From positions 1 to 35,934 of the forward strand of contig VMDK01000001.1 in assembly GCA_008080835.1 (NCBI GenBank): a DNA stretch of 35,934 bases, written 5' to 3'. Below, one piece after another: positions 23,387 through 32,104 of the stretch (position 1 is the stretch's first letter; each line of letters opens with the position of its first letter). Both the position numbers and the translations under genes were made by a program. Source of the DNA: Sphingobacteriia bacterium. Lineage in GTDB: Bacteria; Bacteroidota; Bacteroidia; NS11-12g; UBA9320. Under the pieces are notes generated by a model. That model was given only the letters and a program-made list of their open reading frames with translations. It searched no databases and was not told where the DNA came from.

Positions 23387-24283
23387 CTAATTGTTCTTTG
23401 TAAAAATGTCTGTTCGCTCGTTCCGGTCTGCACCGTCATTACTCAATGGCTCTTTTGTTCCTTTAGAATCAGTGGTGATCCGATTTGGGTCCAGACCCAT
23501 ATCCCACAATAATTTCTTGACGGCCCATGCTCTCTTCCTACCCATTTGGTAGTTCTCCTCTTCCCCATTCAAACGATAGCTGTGACCGATCACATATATC
23601 TGCTCCTTGCTATCGATCATTCGCACTACGAAATCTCGCAGTTGCTCTTCCTGTCCGGAACTAAGCTTCTTCACCACGGTTCCCGGTTTGAAAAGAACAC
23701 TGCTGAACTTTTTTCCTCCACTAAAAGATTCTCGCCTGGGTTGTACCGGTTCTCGCTTTGGTTTTACCACAGGCTCATCATCGGATTGCCAGGGCGCATC
23801 GGTTGGCGGATCGATGCTCACGTTGGCTGCATCGCTCCCAACAATGTTCAAACTGACTGCTTCGAAGGTGTCGCCGCGTTCGTTGTTGCGGGCTATACTC
23901 AAGACGTCCATTCGGATCTTTGAGGTATCAAGGAATCGGGTGGCAAGCTCTTTAACGACCATCGCCCTGCGGAATGCTCTGTTAAATCCATTTTGCTCTT
24001 CGTTCAGATAATGCCCGGAGATGTTCAGAACATCATCCTCAAACATCCCGTCAACCAATAGTTGGAGTTCAGATTCGAAGCTGTCGCCAACGATGACTTC
24101 GTCGCTTCCATCAAAGGTCCAGACAGTTTCAGGTGGCAGTCCGCTATTTGTTCCTTGCTCAGTTGTCGCTGCAGAGACATTTTGCTGAAGGCAGTGCCCG
24201 TGCATCACACACATGTAGTAATAGCTGCAGAGGACCAGCCAAATGAGGAATATGAAACCGACTAAACCAGTTCGAAAATTCAT
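23387..24283 (-). CDS. Membrane protein with two OmpA-like domains
   Basis: 298 residues. An N-terminal membrane anchor (about 7-24) is followed by a Cys-containing stretch (CVMHGHCLQQ), then a divergent OmpA-like domain (about 55-155; LNISGHYLNEEQ, FRRAMVVKEL) and a clear one (about 195-295; FKPGTVVKKL, IYVIGHSYRLNGEEENYQMGRKRAWAVKKLLWDMGLDPNRI). A Pro/Lys/Arg linker separates them. Such domains bind peptidoglycan, though peptidoglycan-binding residues in the first domain look degraded. The protein would tether the inner membrane to the cell wall. It lies 31 bases after the WYL regulator and 18 bases before the HhH gene on the same strand, so the three can form one operon. Confidence 0.8.
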   Translation of the reverse strand: MNFRTGLVGFIFLIWLVLCSYYYMCVMHGHCLQQNVSAATTEQGTNSGLPPETVWTFDGSDEVIVGDSFESELQLLVDGMFEDDVLNISGHYLNEEQNGFNRAFRRAMVVKELATRFLDTSKIRMDVLSIARNNERGDTFEAVSLNIVGSDAANVSIDPPTDAPWQSDDEPVVKPKREPVQPRRESFSGGKKFSSVLFKPGTVVKKLSSGQEEQLRDFVVRMIDSKEQIYVIGHSYRLNGEEENYQMGRKRAWAVKKLLWDMGLDPNRITTDSKGTKEPLSNDGADRNERTDIFTKNN

Positions 24284-24314
24284 GGTCTTACGTGATGGTC
24301 AAAGTTAGCACAAA

Positions 24315-25319
24315 TCATTGGTCGTCATATTTAGCCGAAGCGCTGCTGATCTCTGCGGCGATCGTCCGTCTCAAAGATTCTGGCTCAAGCACCTCTATGC
24401 TGTTTCCATACGAAAGAAGAAGGTTTTTAAATTCGTAATTCACGATCACCTTGAGTGTGAAAATGACGAATTCTTCTCCTTTATCTGTTGCCTTCAAACT
24501 ATGATGCCAGGGTTGTGACTCCACATAAGGCCACTCGCGGGCAAGGATCCGAATCTTGGCTAGGACGGGTTCCGAATCATTCACTGAGACACCTATGGCA
24601 TTCTTGTAATATGCGGATGCGTCAAATTCCTGATCGCGATAGCTTGTAGTATAATCTGGCTCCATGGAATCAATGCGTTCGAGAGCAAGTGTGCGTATCT
24701 GCGAGTAAGCTTCGTGCCAGCCCACCAGATACCAACGGTTGCGGTATTCCTTCAAAAAGTACGGATGGATCAAGTGCGTACTTTGTCGACCCGAGCTGAA
24801 TGAGAAATACCCGATCCGAACAACCGTCTTTCTGCGAATATGACCCAGTAATTCATCGATCCAGTCGCCGCCACCATCTGCAGTGGAAGTCTCAAATGCG
24901 ACCACTTTCTTGTCGTCGTCTCCGGTTCCGCTCAATCGGATCATCAGCTTCTCACTTAGCTTTTGTACAGCTCCTGAAAAGGTAGAGAAGATGCCTACGT
25001 CGCGATATTGATCGAGCAATTTGGCTGCAAAGCTGAGCGAACTGAGCTCTTCGTTGTTCAACGGGATCCGGTCAATGGAATAATCCGGATCGGAATATCG
25101 GTAGCCCTGATTCGGAACATTCTCGATCGGAGCCTCATAACCCAGCGAAAGATCATTGCGCATCGCTCGGATATCCTCGGCGATCGTGCGCCAGGATACA
25201 TCATGAGTCGTAGCCTCTGAGCACGCATCGATCAGATCGTCTTTAGAAGCGATCCCCCTATTGATCAGGCAGCGGTTTATGGCGCGATATCGTATGAGTG
25301 CGTCTTTATTGGCGGGCAT
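24315..25319 (-). CDS. WYL-domain transcriptional regulator
   Basis: 334 residues. An N-terminal winged helix-turn-helix (about 5-70; DALIRYRAINRCLINRG, VSWRTIAEDIRAMRNDLSLGYEAPI, ending with the wing NQGYRYSDPDYS) is followed by a WYL domain (about 155-240) with the motif RNRWYLVGWHEAYSQIRTLALERIDSM (key residues W-Y-L, H, and R-x-x-x-L-x-R-I) and a WCX-type C-terminal extension. WYL proteins bind nucleic-acid or nucleotide ligands and often control DNA-damage or defence genes. A near-perfect palindrome lies 15 bases upstream of its start, between it and the divergent small gene, so self-regulation and control of that gene are likely. Confidence 0.88.
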   Translation of the reverse strand: MPANKDALIRYRAINRCLINRGIASKDDLIDACSEATTHDVSWRTIAEDIRAMRNDLSLGYEAPIENVPNQGYRYSDPDYSIDRIPLNNEELSSLSFAAKLLDQYRDVGIFSTFSGAVQKLSEKLMIRLSGTGDDDKKVVAFETSTADGGGDWIDELLGHIRRKTVVRIGYFSFSSGRQSTHLIHPYFLKEYRNRWYLVGWHEAYSQIRTLALERIDSMEPDYTTSYRDQEFDASAYYKNAIGVSVNDSEPVLAKIRILAREWPYVESQPWHHSLKATDKGEEFVIFTLKVIVNYEFKNLLLSYGNSIEVLEPESLRRTIAAEISSASAKYDDQ

Positions 25320-25334
25320 TCAGCGACTTTTTTT

Positions 25335-25359
25335 CGGAATGCAGATACACTGCATTCGG
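25335..25359. promoter_or_regulatory. Candidate operator of the WYL regulator
   Basis: Inverted repeat with arms CGGAATGCAG (25335-25344) and CTGCATTCGG (25350-25359) separated by 5 bases; the inner 8 base pairs are perfect and 9 of 10 match overall. It lies in the 72-base divergent region, close to both start codons, as expected for a dimeric regulator's site. Confidence 0.65.
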
Positions 25360-25391
25360 TCATTGTTCCTTTGAATCAAAGAAAAGGAATT

Positions 25392-25772
25392 ATGAAGGAT
25401 CAAATCTATAAACAACGGTTTTTTGAAGCGGGAAATTCGGAATTTGCTGTTTCCATTTCAAGGGTAATGAGCTCCAACGGGTCATATATCTATGTGATCG
25501 ATAGTTCGGAGAACATGTTCGACTTCAAGGATTTCAAAATGCCTGTCTTCGACAGCTGGGCTGAAGTATGGGACTATTACACCTCCAACTATCCCGGATG
25601 GTGGAATTACAAGCCATTTTTCATCCACAGCAAGGTGAATGGATTTCTGCTTTTGGAATTGCGCAAAGCCATCCGTAGCCTCAGCATCGCGGGCAAGGAT
25701 TTCTGGCAAAATGCCATTCGTCCGTTCTGGAAGAGTTGTCTGAAAGAGGACCTGCAGGAGTTGCTTCGATAG
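25392..25772 (+). CDS. Small conserved-looking protein of unknown function
   Basis: 126 residues from the ATG at 25392, preceded by AAAGGAATT. The protein is rich in aromatic residues ([20 protein letters not shown]), followed by [23 protein letters not shown] and a basic/acidic helical end ([13 protein letters not shown]). It has no signal peptide or membrane segment, and no family is recognised. It is divergent from the WYL regulator across the candidate operator, so it is probably a target of that regulator. Confidence 0.65.
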   Translation: MKDQIYKQRFFEAGNSEFAVSISRVMSSNGSYIYVIDSSENMFDFKDFKMPVFDSWAEVWDYYTSNYPGWWNYKPFFIHSKVNGFLLLELRKAIRSLSIAGKDFWQNAIRPFWKSCLKEDLQELLR

Positions 25773-25827
25773 GCACATGATCCTTATCAGCCATTTCATC
25801 CGGACTGATCTACCTACTTTTACCCCC

Positions 25828-26175
25828 ATGTCCGACGAAATGAAACCCTGCCCTGTATGCCAATCCCCATACGGCTATTTCTCCGGTAGAACCATGTGGG
25901 TCTGCCCGGAATGCGGAAACGAATGGGACCCGGCTGAAGAGGTTAAAGAAGAGGAAGAAGGACTCGTGGTCAAAGACGCGAACGGGAACCGATTATCCGA
26001 CGGCGATACAGTTGTCGTGGTCAAGACCCTGCCGGTAAAAGGAGCATCCGGTCCGATCAAACCAGGAACGAAGGTGAAAAACATCCGCTTAGTTGAAGGC
26101 GATCACAATATCGATTGTAAGATCGACGGTTTCGGCGCTATGGCGCTGAAGTCAGAATTCGTGAGAAAGGCCTAG
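25828..26175 (+). CDS. yjdM: YjdM/PhnA-family zinc-ribbon protein
   Basis: 115 residues from ATG 25828 ([12 protein letters not shown]). The N-terminal zinc ribbon has CPVC and [10 protein letters not shown], an acidic link (EEVKEEEEG), and a C-terminal SH3-like domain ([42 protein letters not shown], here cut at VVVV and KGAS). This is the standard layout of YjdM, once called PhnA but not a phosphonatase; its role is unknown. An in-frame start at 25777 would add 17 hydrophobic residues not found in the family, so it is not used. The convergent small membrane gene ends one base after its stop. Confidence 0.92.
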   Translation: MSDEMKPCPVCQSPYGYFSGRTMWVCPECGNEWDPAEEVKEEEEGLVVKDANGNRLSDGDTVVVVKTLPVKGASGPIKPGTKVKNIRLVEGDHNIDCKIDGFGAMALKSEFVRKA

Positions 26176-26176
26176 G

Positions 26177-26440
26177 TCAGCCGCTGAAATACCCCATCAC
26201 CAGGTAGAATACCCCGATCATGAAGAGCATGTAAAGCACCTGATAGGGGAAAAGAGAGACCTCCTCGCGTGCTTCTTTCTCCGTACGCTTTCCGCTTAAA
26301 GTCCGATAGATCCTGTAGGCTCCAATTACCGGAACCAGCCAGACCATGGTGTCAAATCCATCGAAGTACGAGTAGAGAATGAAGGTGATCAAAGCGAAGC
26401 TCACAAACTCGATCAAAGCTGTTCGTGTCCTTGAATTCAT
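26177..26440 (-). CDS. Small membrane protein of unknown function
   Basis: 87 residues with three hydrophobic segments (about 10-27, 30-43 and 65-85) and a basic cytoplasmic-type loop RTLSGKRTEKEAREE between the second and third. No family recognised. The short gap to the convergent yjdM gene and normal codon use support a real gene. Confidence 0.6.
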   Translation of the reverse strand: MNSRTRTALIEFVSFALITFILYSYFDGFDTMVWLVPVIGAYRIYRTLSGKRTEKEAREEVSLFPYQVLYMLFMIGVFYLVMGYFSG

Positions 26441-26549
26441 TGCCTCAAGTTACAAATTATTGGTTTAAGTGTACGTGAATACCTTGATGTGGAGCCTATT
26501 TACTTGTGCTACATTAACAAAGACAATTGATTACCTTCCCAAAAAAAGT

Positions 26550-27056
26550 ATGCAACATCCTAGTTTGTTAAAGTACATATTCATCATTGCTGTTTTATCA
26601 TCCTGTGTTAAAAAAGAGTTGAACGAACATGCAAATGGCCCTGAGCATCGAAATCAGTACTCGGATTCACTTGTCAAAGCGGAAAATGCATACATCATTG
26701 AATTGAATATTCGTTTTGCCGAAGAACAATACAACTCCTTGCTAGATGAGTACTTTGAATTGAAAACAAATTCAAGTGGTGATACAATATACCGACCTAT
26801 CATGTTGGAAATTGCGTCAGCACGTCCCATGGTTCAGCATACTCCGGATTCTACTTCGAATACAATCACAGAAGTTGAATACACCATGGAAGTGCCAAAA
26901 TGGAGCGTTGTTCCAATCAATTTCTTGAAGATTGCCTCAGTTGAGATGCTAGACGGTGAAATGCAAATCGAATATGAAAGTTCAGATCCCCCCGAGGGCT
27001 TTTCAGATCTGGTGGAATTTTTTGACAAACAGGTAAGACCTGTGCACTTGAAATAG
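26550..27056 (+). CDS. Lipoprotein of unknown function
   Basis: 168 residues from ATG 26550, chosen because it begins a lipoprotein signal (MQHPSLLKYIFIIAVLSSC, lipidated Cys19); the open frame upstream adds 27 residues before it. The mature part starts VKKELNEHANGPEHRN, then a helical segment and a beta-rich end (ITEVEYTMEVPKWSVVPINFLKIASVEM, split near VPKW). No domain recognised. It is more AT-rich than its neighbours. After its stop an 8-bp palindrome AAGTAAAT/ATTTACTT (27077-27094) could be a weak terminator, but no T-run follows. Confidence 0.65.
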   Translation: MQHPSLLKYIFIIAVLSSCVKKELNEHANGPEHRNQYSDSLVKAENAYIIELNIRFAEEQYNSLLDEYFELKTNSSGDTIYRPIMLEIASARPMVQHTPDSTSNTITEVEYTMEVPKWSVVPINFLKIASVEMLDGEMQIEYESSDPPEGFSDLVEFFDKQVRPVHLK

Positions 27057-27139
27057 AGTCCTCACCCCTGCCTCTAAAGTAAATTGATTTACTTGGACTT
27101 CTGACCAGCTCAGAGCGTCAATCACTGAAGGAACAGCAA

Positions 27140-27904
27140 CTACACCGATAACTCCGCATAGCTCGCGCAGTGATCCGAATGATTGTCCTCCGGTAGGATG
27201 GCGCTGCTCTTCAGAGCATTCCCCAGTGGCTCAGAGATAGCGATATAATCGATGCGCCAACCCTTGTTCCGTGCTCTTGAATTGGCTCGGAAACTCCACC
27301 AGGTGTAATTGTCAGGCTTGGGATTCAATGTGCGAAAAGTGTCCACGAATCCGCTATCGAAGAACTTGCTCATCCATTCCCTTTCCTCCGGTAAAAAGCC
27401 TGACGATTTCTTGTTGCTCACCGGATCGTGGATGTCGATCTCCCGGTGGCAGATATTGTAGTCGCCACAGATCACGAGATTCGGATGTGTCTTGCGTAAC
27501 GCAGCTACGTGATCATAGAAGTAGTCCAAGAATTCAAACTTCACGTCTTGTCGAATATCTCCGCTGGAACCAGATGGGAAATAAGCACTGATCACGGAAT
27601 AACCATCGAAGTCCGCACGAACCACGCGCCCTTCGTAATCGAACACTTCATGTCCGCATCCGTACTCCACATGCTTCGGTTCCTCCTTGCAGAGGATCGC
27701 CACCCCGGAATAGCCCTTTTTCTGGGCAGAATACCAGTAACAATGGTATCCCAGGTTTTCAAATTCCGACACGTCAAATTGGTCCGCGTTCGCTTTTAAT
27801 TCCTGAAAACAGACCACATCCGCATTCTCCCTGGCCAGGAATTCTACAAGTCCCTTGCGCATAGCAGCGCGGATCCCGTTCACGTTATAAGTCAATACCT
27901 TCAT
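27140..27904 (-). CDS. xth: Exodeoxyribonuclease III
   Basis: 254 residues, the normal size of the ExoIII/AP endonuclease family. Metal and active-site positions are visible: Asn7 in YNVNGIRAA, Glu35 in CFQELKA, Tyr in VISAYFPSG, Asp and Asn in GDYNICH, the Asp in WWSFRANSRARNKGWRIDYI, and the final Asp-His in NHSDHCA. The enzyme cuts at abasic sites and removes 3' blocks in base-excision repair. It follows the YkvA-type gene by 7 bases, probably in one operon. Confidence 0.95.
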   Translation of the reverse strand: MKVLTYNVNGIRAAMRKGLVEFLARENADVVCFQELKANADQFDVSEFENLGYHCYWYSAQKKGYSGVAILCKEEPKHVEYGCGHEVFDYEGRVVRADFDGYSVISAYFPSGSSGDIRQDVKFEFLDYFYDHVAALRKTHPNLVICGDYNICHREIDIHDPVSNKKSSGFLPEEREWMSKFFDSGFVDTFRTLNPKPDNYTWWSFRANSRARNKGWRIDYIAISEPLGNALKSSAILPEDNHSDHCASYAELSV

Positions 27905-27911
27905 AGTTCGT

Positions 27912-28334
27912 TCAAATGCCTAAATGCTCTTCGTCGATCGGTCGGGTTTGCTCCCATTCCTCGAATTTTTGAAGCTCTCCCCGAATGTTCTTGATGACGA
28001 ACGCAATGATACCCGCATCGTCAATAAAACCCAAACCGGCAATGAAGTCCGGGATCACATCAAATGGGTTCACGAAATAGATGATCGCCGCCAAAGCGTA
28101 CAACAAAGTGTTCACTGAAACACTGCGATAATCGCCAGAGACATACGCGCCGACCAAGCGCTGAAGCGTCTTCAGATCATCGCTGAATTTGCTAATATCC
28201 TTTCGGTGACTCTTCGCCTTCTTGATCGCCTTATCGACAAGCGTGCGCGTACGGCTCCCGTCCTGCAAGAGTTCACGGGCTTTCTCCTTGGCTTTGTTAA
28301 AGCCGCGTGGCGCATTTTCAGAGTTTTTGTGCAT
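27912..28334 (-). CDS. YkvA-family (DUF1232) membrane protein
   Basis: 140 residues. The C-terminal half has the DUF1232 signature: LLYALAAIIYFVNPFDVIPDF, then GLGFIDDAGIIAFVIKNI, with the conserved NPxDxIPD and DD residues. The N-terminal half is basic and helical (KAKEKARELLQ, KKAKSHRKDISKF). Family members are small inner-membrane proteins of unknown role. The start ATG begins MHKNSEN. It lies between the Clp-N gene (61 bases upstream) and xth (7 bases downstream). Confidence 0.9.
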   Translation of the reverse strand: MHKNSENAPRGFNKAKEKARELLQDGSRTRTLVDKAIKKAKSHRKDISKFSDDLKTLQRLVGAYVSGDYRSVSVNTLLYALAAIIYFVNPFDVIPDFIAGLGFIDDAGIIAFVIKNIRGELQKFEEWEQTRPIDEEHLGI

Positions 28335-28395
28335 TGTTTACGTCATGACAAACATAGCCATCTGGAAACGTGACCAACATTAAGTTCAGAATATT

Positions 28396-28872
28396 TCAGT
28401 AGCGGTAGAACACGTACTTCCCATAGTTCCTAAAAAAACCTGTAAAACTGAACTTGAAAAGCCATCGTTTCAGCCCATGTAAACGGATACCCGAGTCCTT
28501 CAGGACTTTTTCATAGATCATTCTGTTTTCACGTGTGTACCCCAGGATCCCGAAGTAAATATGTGCGGGTAAGACGGTTTTGTCGCCGACCAACCAGCAG
28601 TGAAATCGACATAGCTTCAAAGCATCCTCCATTTGCTTGCTGAGTACATAATCTGCTTTGCCTTTCAGAACGAGTTGCTTGCCCCTGGTCTTCTTCAATA
28701 TCTCTTTCAGATCGCTGATGCTGATCTTGACATTAAACCTACTATCCTCGTTGAACTGATTGAATATCAGTAGATAATGCTCCGCGCCCACATAGTTGTT
28801 CCCAAGCCGTTTGGCAGTTTCTTTAGCTGCGATCAGTGCATTCTTGGCTTCATTTGAAAACGGTCTGGCCAT
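28396..28872 (-). CDS. Stand-alone Clp N-terminal repeat domain protein
   Basis: 158 residues from the ATG at 28872 (MARPFSNEAKNALIAAKE). The first 35 residues closely follow the opening of the ClpB/ClpC N-domain (FSNEAKNALIAAKETAKRLGNN, then YVGAEHYLLIF), and a second, weaker repeat follows (SKQMEDALKLCRFHC, LPAHIYFGIL). No AAA+ ATPase follows, and the protein ends in a basic aromatic tail (KRWLFKFSFTGFFRNYGKYVFY). Isolated N-domains may act as adaptors or decoys for the Clp ATPases; this is inference. The start at 28872 is preferred over the in-frame upstream codon because homology begins there. Confidence 0.8.
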   Translation of the reverse strand: MARPFSNEAKNALIAAKETAKRLGNNYVGAEHYLLIFNQFNEDSRFNVKISISDLKEILKKTRGKQLVLKGKADYVLSKQMEDALKLCRFHCWLVGDKTVLPAHIYFGILGYTRENRMIYEKVLKDSGIRLHGLKRWLFKFSFTGFFRNYGKYVFYRY

Positions 28873-28914
28873 TGGTGGGTTTGCCCTTCGGGTGGAGCCA
28901 AAAGTACAGATCAT

Positions 28915-29139
28915 CTGTCGAATTCTGCGCTCATATTCCGAACGGGATTTATCATCTTAGAAACATAGAACTTGCCCTCAATTCATTGGAGATTTCTTCC
29001 AGTTCATATTTCAATGTATTGGGAAGTGTCCATAGCGCTGGTTTTCAGATGCATACTCGTTGATAAAATTACACGAAGCCGCGTGTGTTTACGTTTATCA
29101 TTGCAGGTACGGTATTTGAACTATACCCCTCGAACTTCC
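28915..29139. other. Divergent intergenic region
   Basis: 225 bases between the Clp-N gene and the GH3 fusion gene. The plus-strand frame of the GH3 gene is open back to 28972 but carries no signal or domain, so it is leader. No clear -7 box or palindrome was found. Confidence 0.4.
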
Positions 29140-32049
29140 ATGAAAAAGTGGCTGATCATATTTCTGGTCTTCAGCGCGGCTTTTAAGTCGGCGACGCCTC
29201 CCCTATTCCCGGAAGGCAAGTCGTGGGTCGACAAGCAAATGGCGTCCATGACGCTCGATCAAAAGATCGCACAGTTGATGATGATCGAAGTGCGCCCAAC
29301 CTATGGCGCAGCACATTTGGCTTCGGTCAAATCCACGATCGACAAATACGATGTAGGCGGTGTCATCTTCTTCAAAGGCGATCCGCTGCAGCAGGTCAAG
29401 CTGACCAACGAATACCAGAAAATGAGCAAAGTGCCTCTGATGGTAGCCATCGACGGCGAGTGGGGACTGGCCATGCGACTGAGCAATACCACCTCATATC
29501 CATATCAGATGGGGCTGGGTGGTATCCGCGATAACGACGTCATTTATAAAATGGGCCGACAGATCGGTCGCGATTGTCAAAGAATGGGCATACATGTCAA
29601 CTTCGCTCCGGTGGTCGACATCAACAATAACCCGAACAACCCGGTGATCAATTACCGCTCCTTCGGAGAGAACAAGTACAACGTGGCGGCCAAAGGTTGG
29701 GCATATGCCAAAGGCATGCAAGACGAGAAAGTGATCGCATGTGCCAAACATTTCCCGGGTCATGGCGATACGGACGTCGATTCGCACAAAGACCTTCCGG
29801 TCATCAAGCACAATATGAAGCGTCTTGAGAGCGTGGAGATGCATCCATTCAAGGAACTCATCGACAGTGGTGTGATGAGCGTCATGACAGCGCATTTATA
29901 CATTCCGGCCATCGACAAGCGCAAGCGTGTGGCGATATCCATTTCCGACAAAGCGATCAACGGAATTCTTCGCGACAAACTCGGATTTCAGGGACTCGCA
30001 TTCACTGACGCGCTCAACATGCAAGGTGTGGCCAAATACCACGAGACCGGTGCTTTGGAGGTGAAAGCACTGGAAGCCGGAAACGACATCTTACTCGGTC
30101 CGGTGGATGTTGGTAAGGCCATCACGATGATCAAGAAGGCGATCGACGACGGCACACTCAAGCTGGACTATATAGAGAACAAGGTGCGTAAGGTGCTGCA
30201 TGCAAAATACTTTGTGGGACTGAACAAGTTCGAGCCGATCCAGGAATATGGACTGGAACAGGATCTCAACAACGGTTACTCCACCTATTTGCTTCATAAG
30301 CTCATCGAAAAGCAGGTCTGCGTGGTTCGCAACGAAAAGGGCTTGCTGCCTATCGATGTGGCAGATGATCTCAAGATCGCTACTGTGGCCATTGGGGCAT
30401 CAACAACCACCGAGTTCCAAAAGACCATTTCCAAATATCACGACGCCACACATTTCCATACGGCTTCTTCGACGAGCGGTTCAGCGCTGGTTGTATTAGA
30501 ACGCGAGCTGCGCGACTACGATCTGGTGATCGCATCCTTACATGGCACAAGCAAGTTCCCATACAAGAACTACAAGGTAAACCCGCAGTCGGCCAATATC
30601 CTCGAAGCGATCGGTAAGCGCGTTCCGGTAGTATTCGTGGATTTTGGGAACCCATACAATCTGAAATACTTCCAGGGACAGCATACCGTGGTCATGGGTT
30701 ATGAAGACCGCGATGTGCATCATCAAAAAACCGCCCAGGCACTCTTTGGAGCCATTGGCGTGGATGCAAAACTGAGCGTCACTGTAGGTGAATACAAGGA
30801 AGGCGAAGGCGTGAGTTATAAGCCTCTCCCGCTACTCCAATACGGCGTCCCGGAAGAGGTCGGCATGAACTCCGAGCTCATGAAAAAGATCGACAAGGTA
30901 GCTGAGGAAGCCATCAGCATAAAGGCAACTCCCGGTTGTCAGGTTCTCGTGGCTCGACACGGAAAAGTGATCTGGGAGAAGTCTTATGGGTACCACACAT
31001 ACAGCAAGAAACGACGAGTGGAGGACGAGGATCTATATGATATCGCCTCACTCACCAAGATCGCCGCGACCACTATTTCACTCATGAAACTGGCGGAAGA
31101 CGGTGCGATCGATCTGGATGATGAGTTGAGCCGATACCTCGGTGACCTCGACACCACGAACAAGAAAAAGATCACCATTCGCGATGTGCTCACGCATTCC
31201 TCCGGACTCAAAGGCTGGATCCCATTCTACCGCGCCACAGTAGCTGATCCTATCGCATACGACTCCATTTACCATACCACACCGGATGACCGGTTCTGTA
31301 TCAAGGTCGACGACGACCTTTACATGTGCAAGGACTACCAGGAAGTCATCTTCGGCGAGATCTATACTTCGGATGTGGACCGTCCGGGCCATTACCGCTA
31401 CAGCGATCTGGGAATGATACTCCTTCGCTATCTCGTGGAGAAAGTCACTCATACACCATTCGACCGATACGTGGACAGTGTATTCTACCAGCCTATGGGC
31501 TTGCGTAAACTCACCTATCATCCGCTGCGAAAGTTCAGCAAGGACGAGATCGTCCCGACCGAGAAGGACGCCGATTTCCGCAAGGGCGTGATCCACGGAT
31601 ATGTGCACGATCCCGGAGCTGCTATGCTTGGTGGAGTAAGCGGACATGCAGGCTTATTCTCCAACGCTTCCGATCTGGCGGCATTGATGCAAATGCTCAT
31701 GTACGGCGGTGTGTACAACGGCTATCGGTTCCTGCACCCCAAGACGGTCAAAGAATTCACGTCGTACCAAATTCGGGGCTCCAGACGTGGTCTTGGCTTC
31801 GACAAACCAGAACCGAGTTCGCGCAAGATCAACCCAACCTCAGACTACGCCTCAGGTCTCACCTTTGGCCATAGTGGTTTCACCGGTACCCAAATGTGGG
31901 CCGACCCACAATACGGACTCGTGTACATCTTCCTTTCGAACCGAGTCCATCCGAGTTCCAACAACAAGCTTCTCATCCGCAAAAGTGTACGCACGGAGAT
32001 CATGAATGCGATCTATGAGAGTATGAAGGGGGAGAAACTTCAAGGGTAA
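29140..32049 (+). CDS. GH3 glycosidase (NagZ-like) fused to a serine beta-lactamase-type hydrolase
   Basis: 969 residues from ATG 29140, which begins a signal peptide (MKKWLIIFLVFSAAFKSATP). Residues about 28-385 are a family 3 glycoside hydrolase of the N-acetylglucosaminidase type: KHFPGHGDTDVDSH (203-216) carries the general acid/base His-Asp loop, and the nucleophile is Asp290 in FTDALNMQGV. A GH3 C-terminal-like part follows (about 390-550). Residues about 575-960 are a class C beta-lactamase/DD-peptidase-like domain with Ser637-L-T-Lys640 (SxxK), Tyr754-S-D (YxN position) and HSGFTG at 911-916 (KTG position). Both activities act on peptidoglycan or its fragments, so a wall-remodelling or recycling role at the periplasmic face is likely. 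This fusion is known in Bacteroidota. It is monocistronic or leads the small genes downstream. Confidence 0.93.
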   Translation: MKKWLIIFLVFSAAFKSATPPLFPEGKSWVDKQMASMTLDQKIAQLMMIEVRPTYGAAHLASVKSTIDKYDVGGVIFFKGDPLQQVKLTNEYQKMSKVPLMVAIDGEWGLAMRLSNTTSYPYQMGLGGIRDNDVIYKMGRQIGRDCQRMGIHVNFAPVVDINNNPNNPVINYRSFGENKYNVAAKGWAYAKGMQDEKVIACAKHFPGHGDTDVDSHKDLPVIKHNMKRLESVEMHPFKELIDSGVMSVMTAHLYIPAIDKRKRVAISISDKAINGILRDKLGFQGLAFTDALNMQGVAKYHETGALEVKALEAGNDILLGPVDVGKAITMIKKAIDDGTLKLDYIENKVRKVLHAKYFVGLNKFEPIQEYGLEQDLNNGYSTYLLHKLIEKQVCVVRNEKGLLPIDVADDLKIATVAIGASTTTEFQKTISKYHDATHFHTASSTSGSALVVLERELRDYDLVIASLHGTSKFPYKNYKVNPQSANILEAIGKRVPVVFVDFGNPYNLKYFQGQHTVVMGYEDRDVHHQKTAQALFGAIGVDAKLSVTVGEYKEGEGVSYKPLPLLQYGVPEEVGMNSELMKKIDKVAEEAISIKATPGCQVLVARHGKVIWEKSYGYHTYSKKRRVEDEDLYDIASLTKIAATTISLMKLAEDGAIDLDDELSRYLGDLDTTNKKKITIRDVLTHSSGLKGWIPFYRATVADPIAYDSIYHTTPDDRFCIKVDDDLYMCKDYQEVIFGEIYTSDVDRPGHYRYSDLGMILLRYLVEKVTHTPFDRYVDSVFYQPMGLRKLTYHPLRKFSKDEIVPTEKDADFRKGVIHGYVHDPGAAMLGGVSGHAGLFSNASDLAALMQMLMYGGVYNGYRFLHPKTVKEFTSYQIRGSRRGLGFDKPEPSSRKINPTSDYASGLTFGHSGFTGTQMWADPQYGLVYIFLSNRVHPSSNNKLLIRKSVRTEIMNAIYESMKGEKLQG

Positions 32050-32104
32050 TTGAACCCAATAACCAGCACAATCATTACTTTTATTGGCGATTATTTCACT
32101 TGGT

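Noticed and set aside
27077-27094. 8-bp palindrome AAGTAAAT/ATTTACTT as a terminator or operator
   Set aside because: The loop is 2 bases, AT-rich, and has no T-run; chance is likely.
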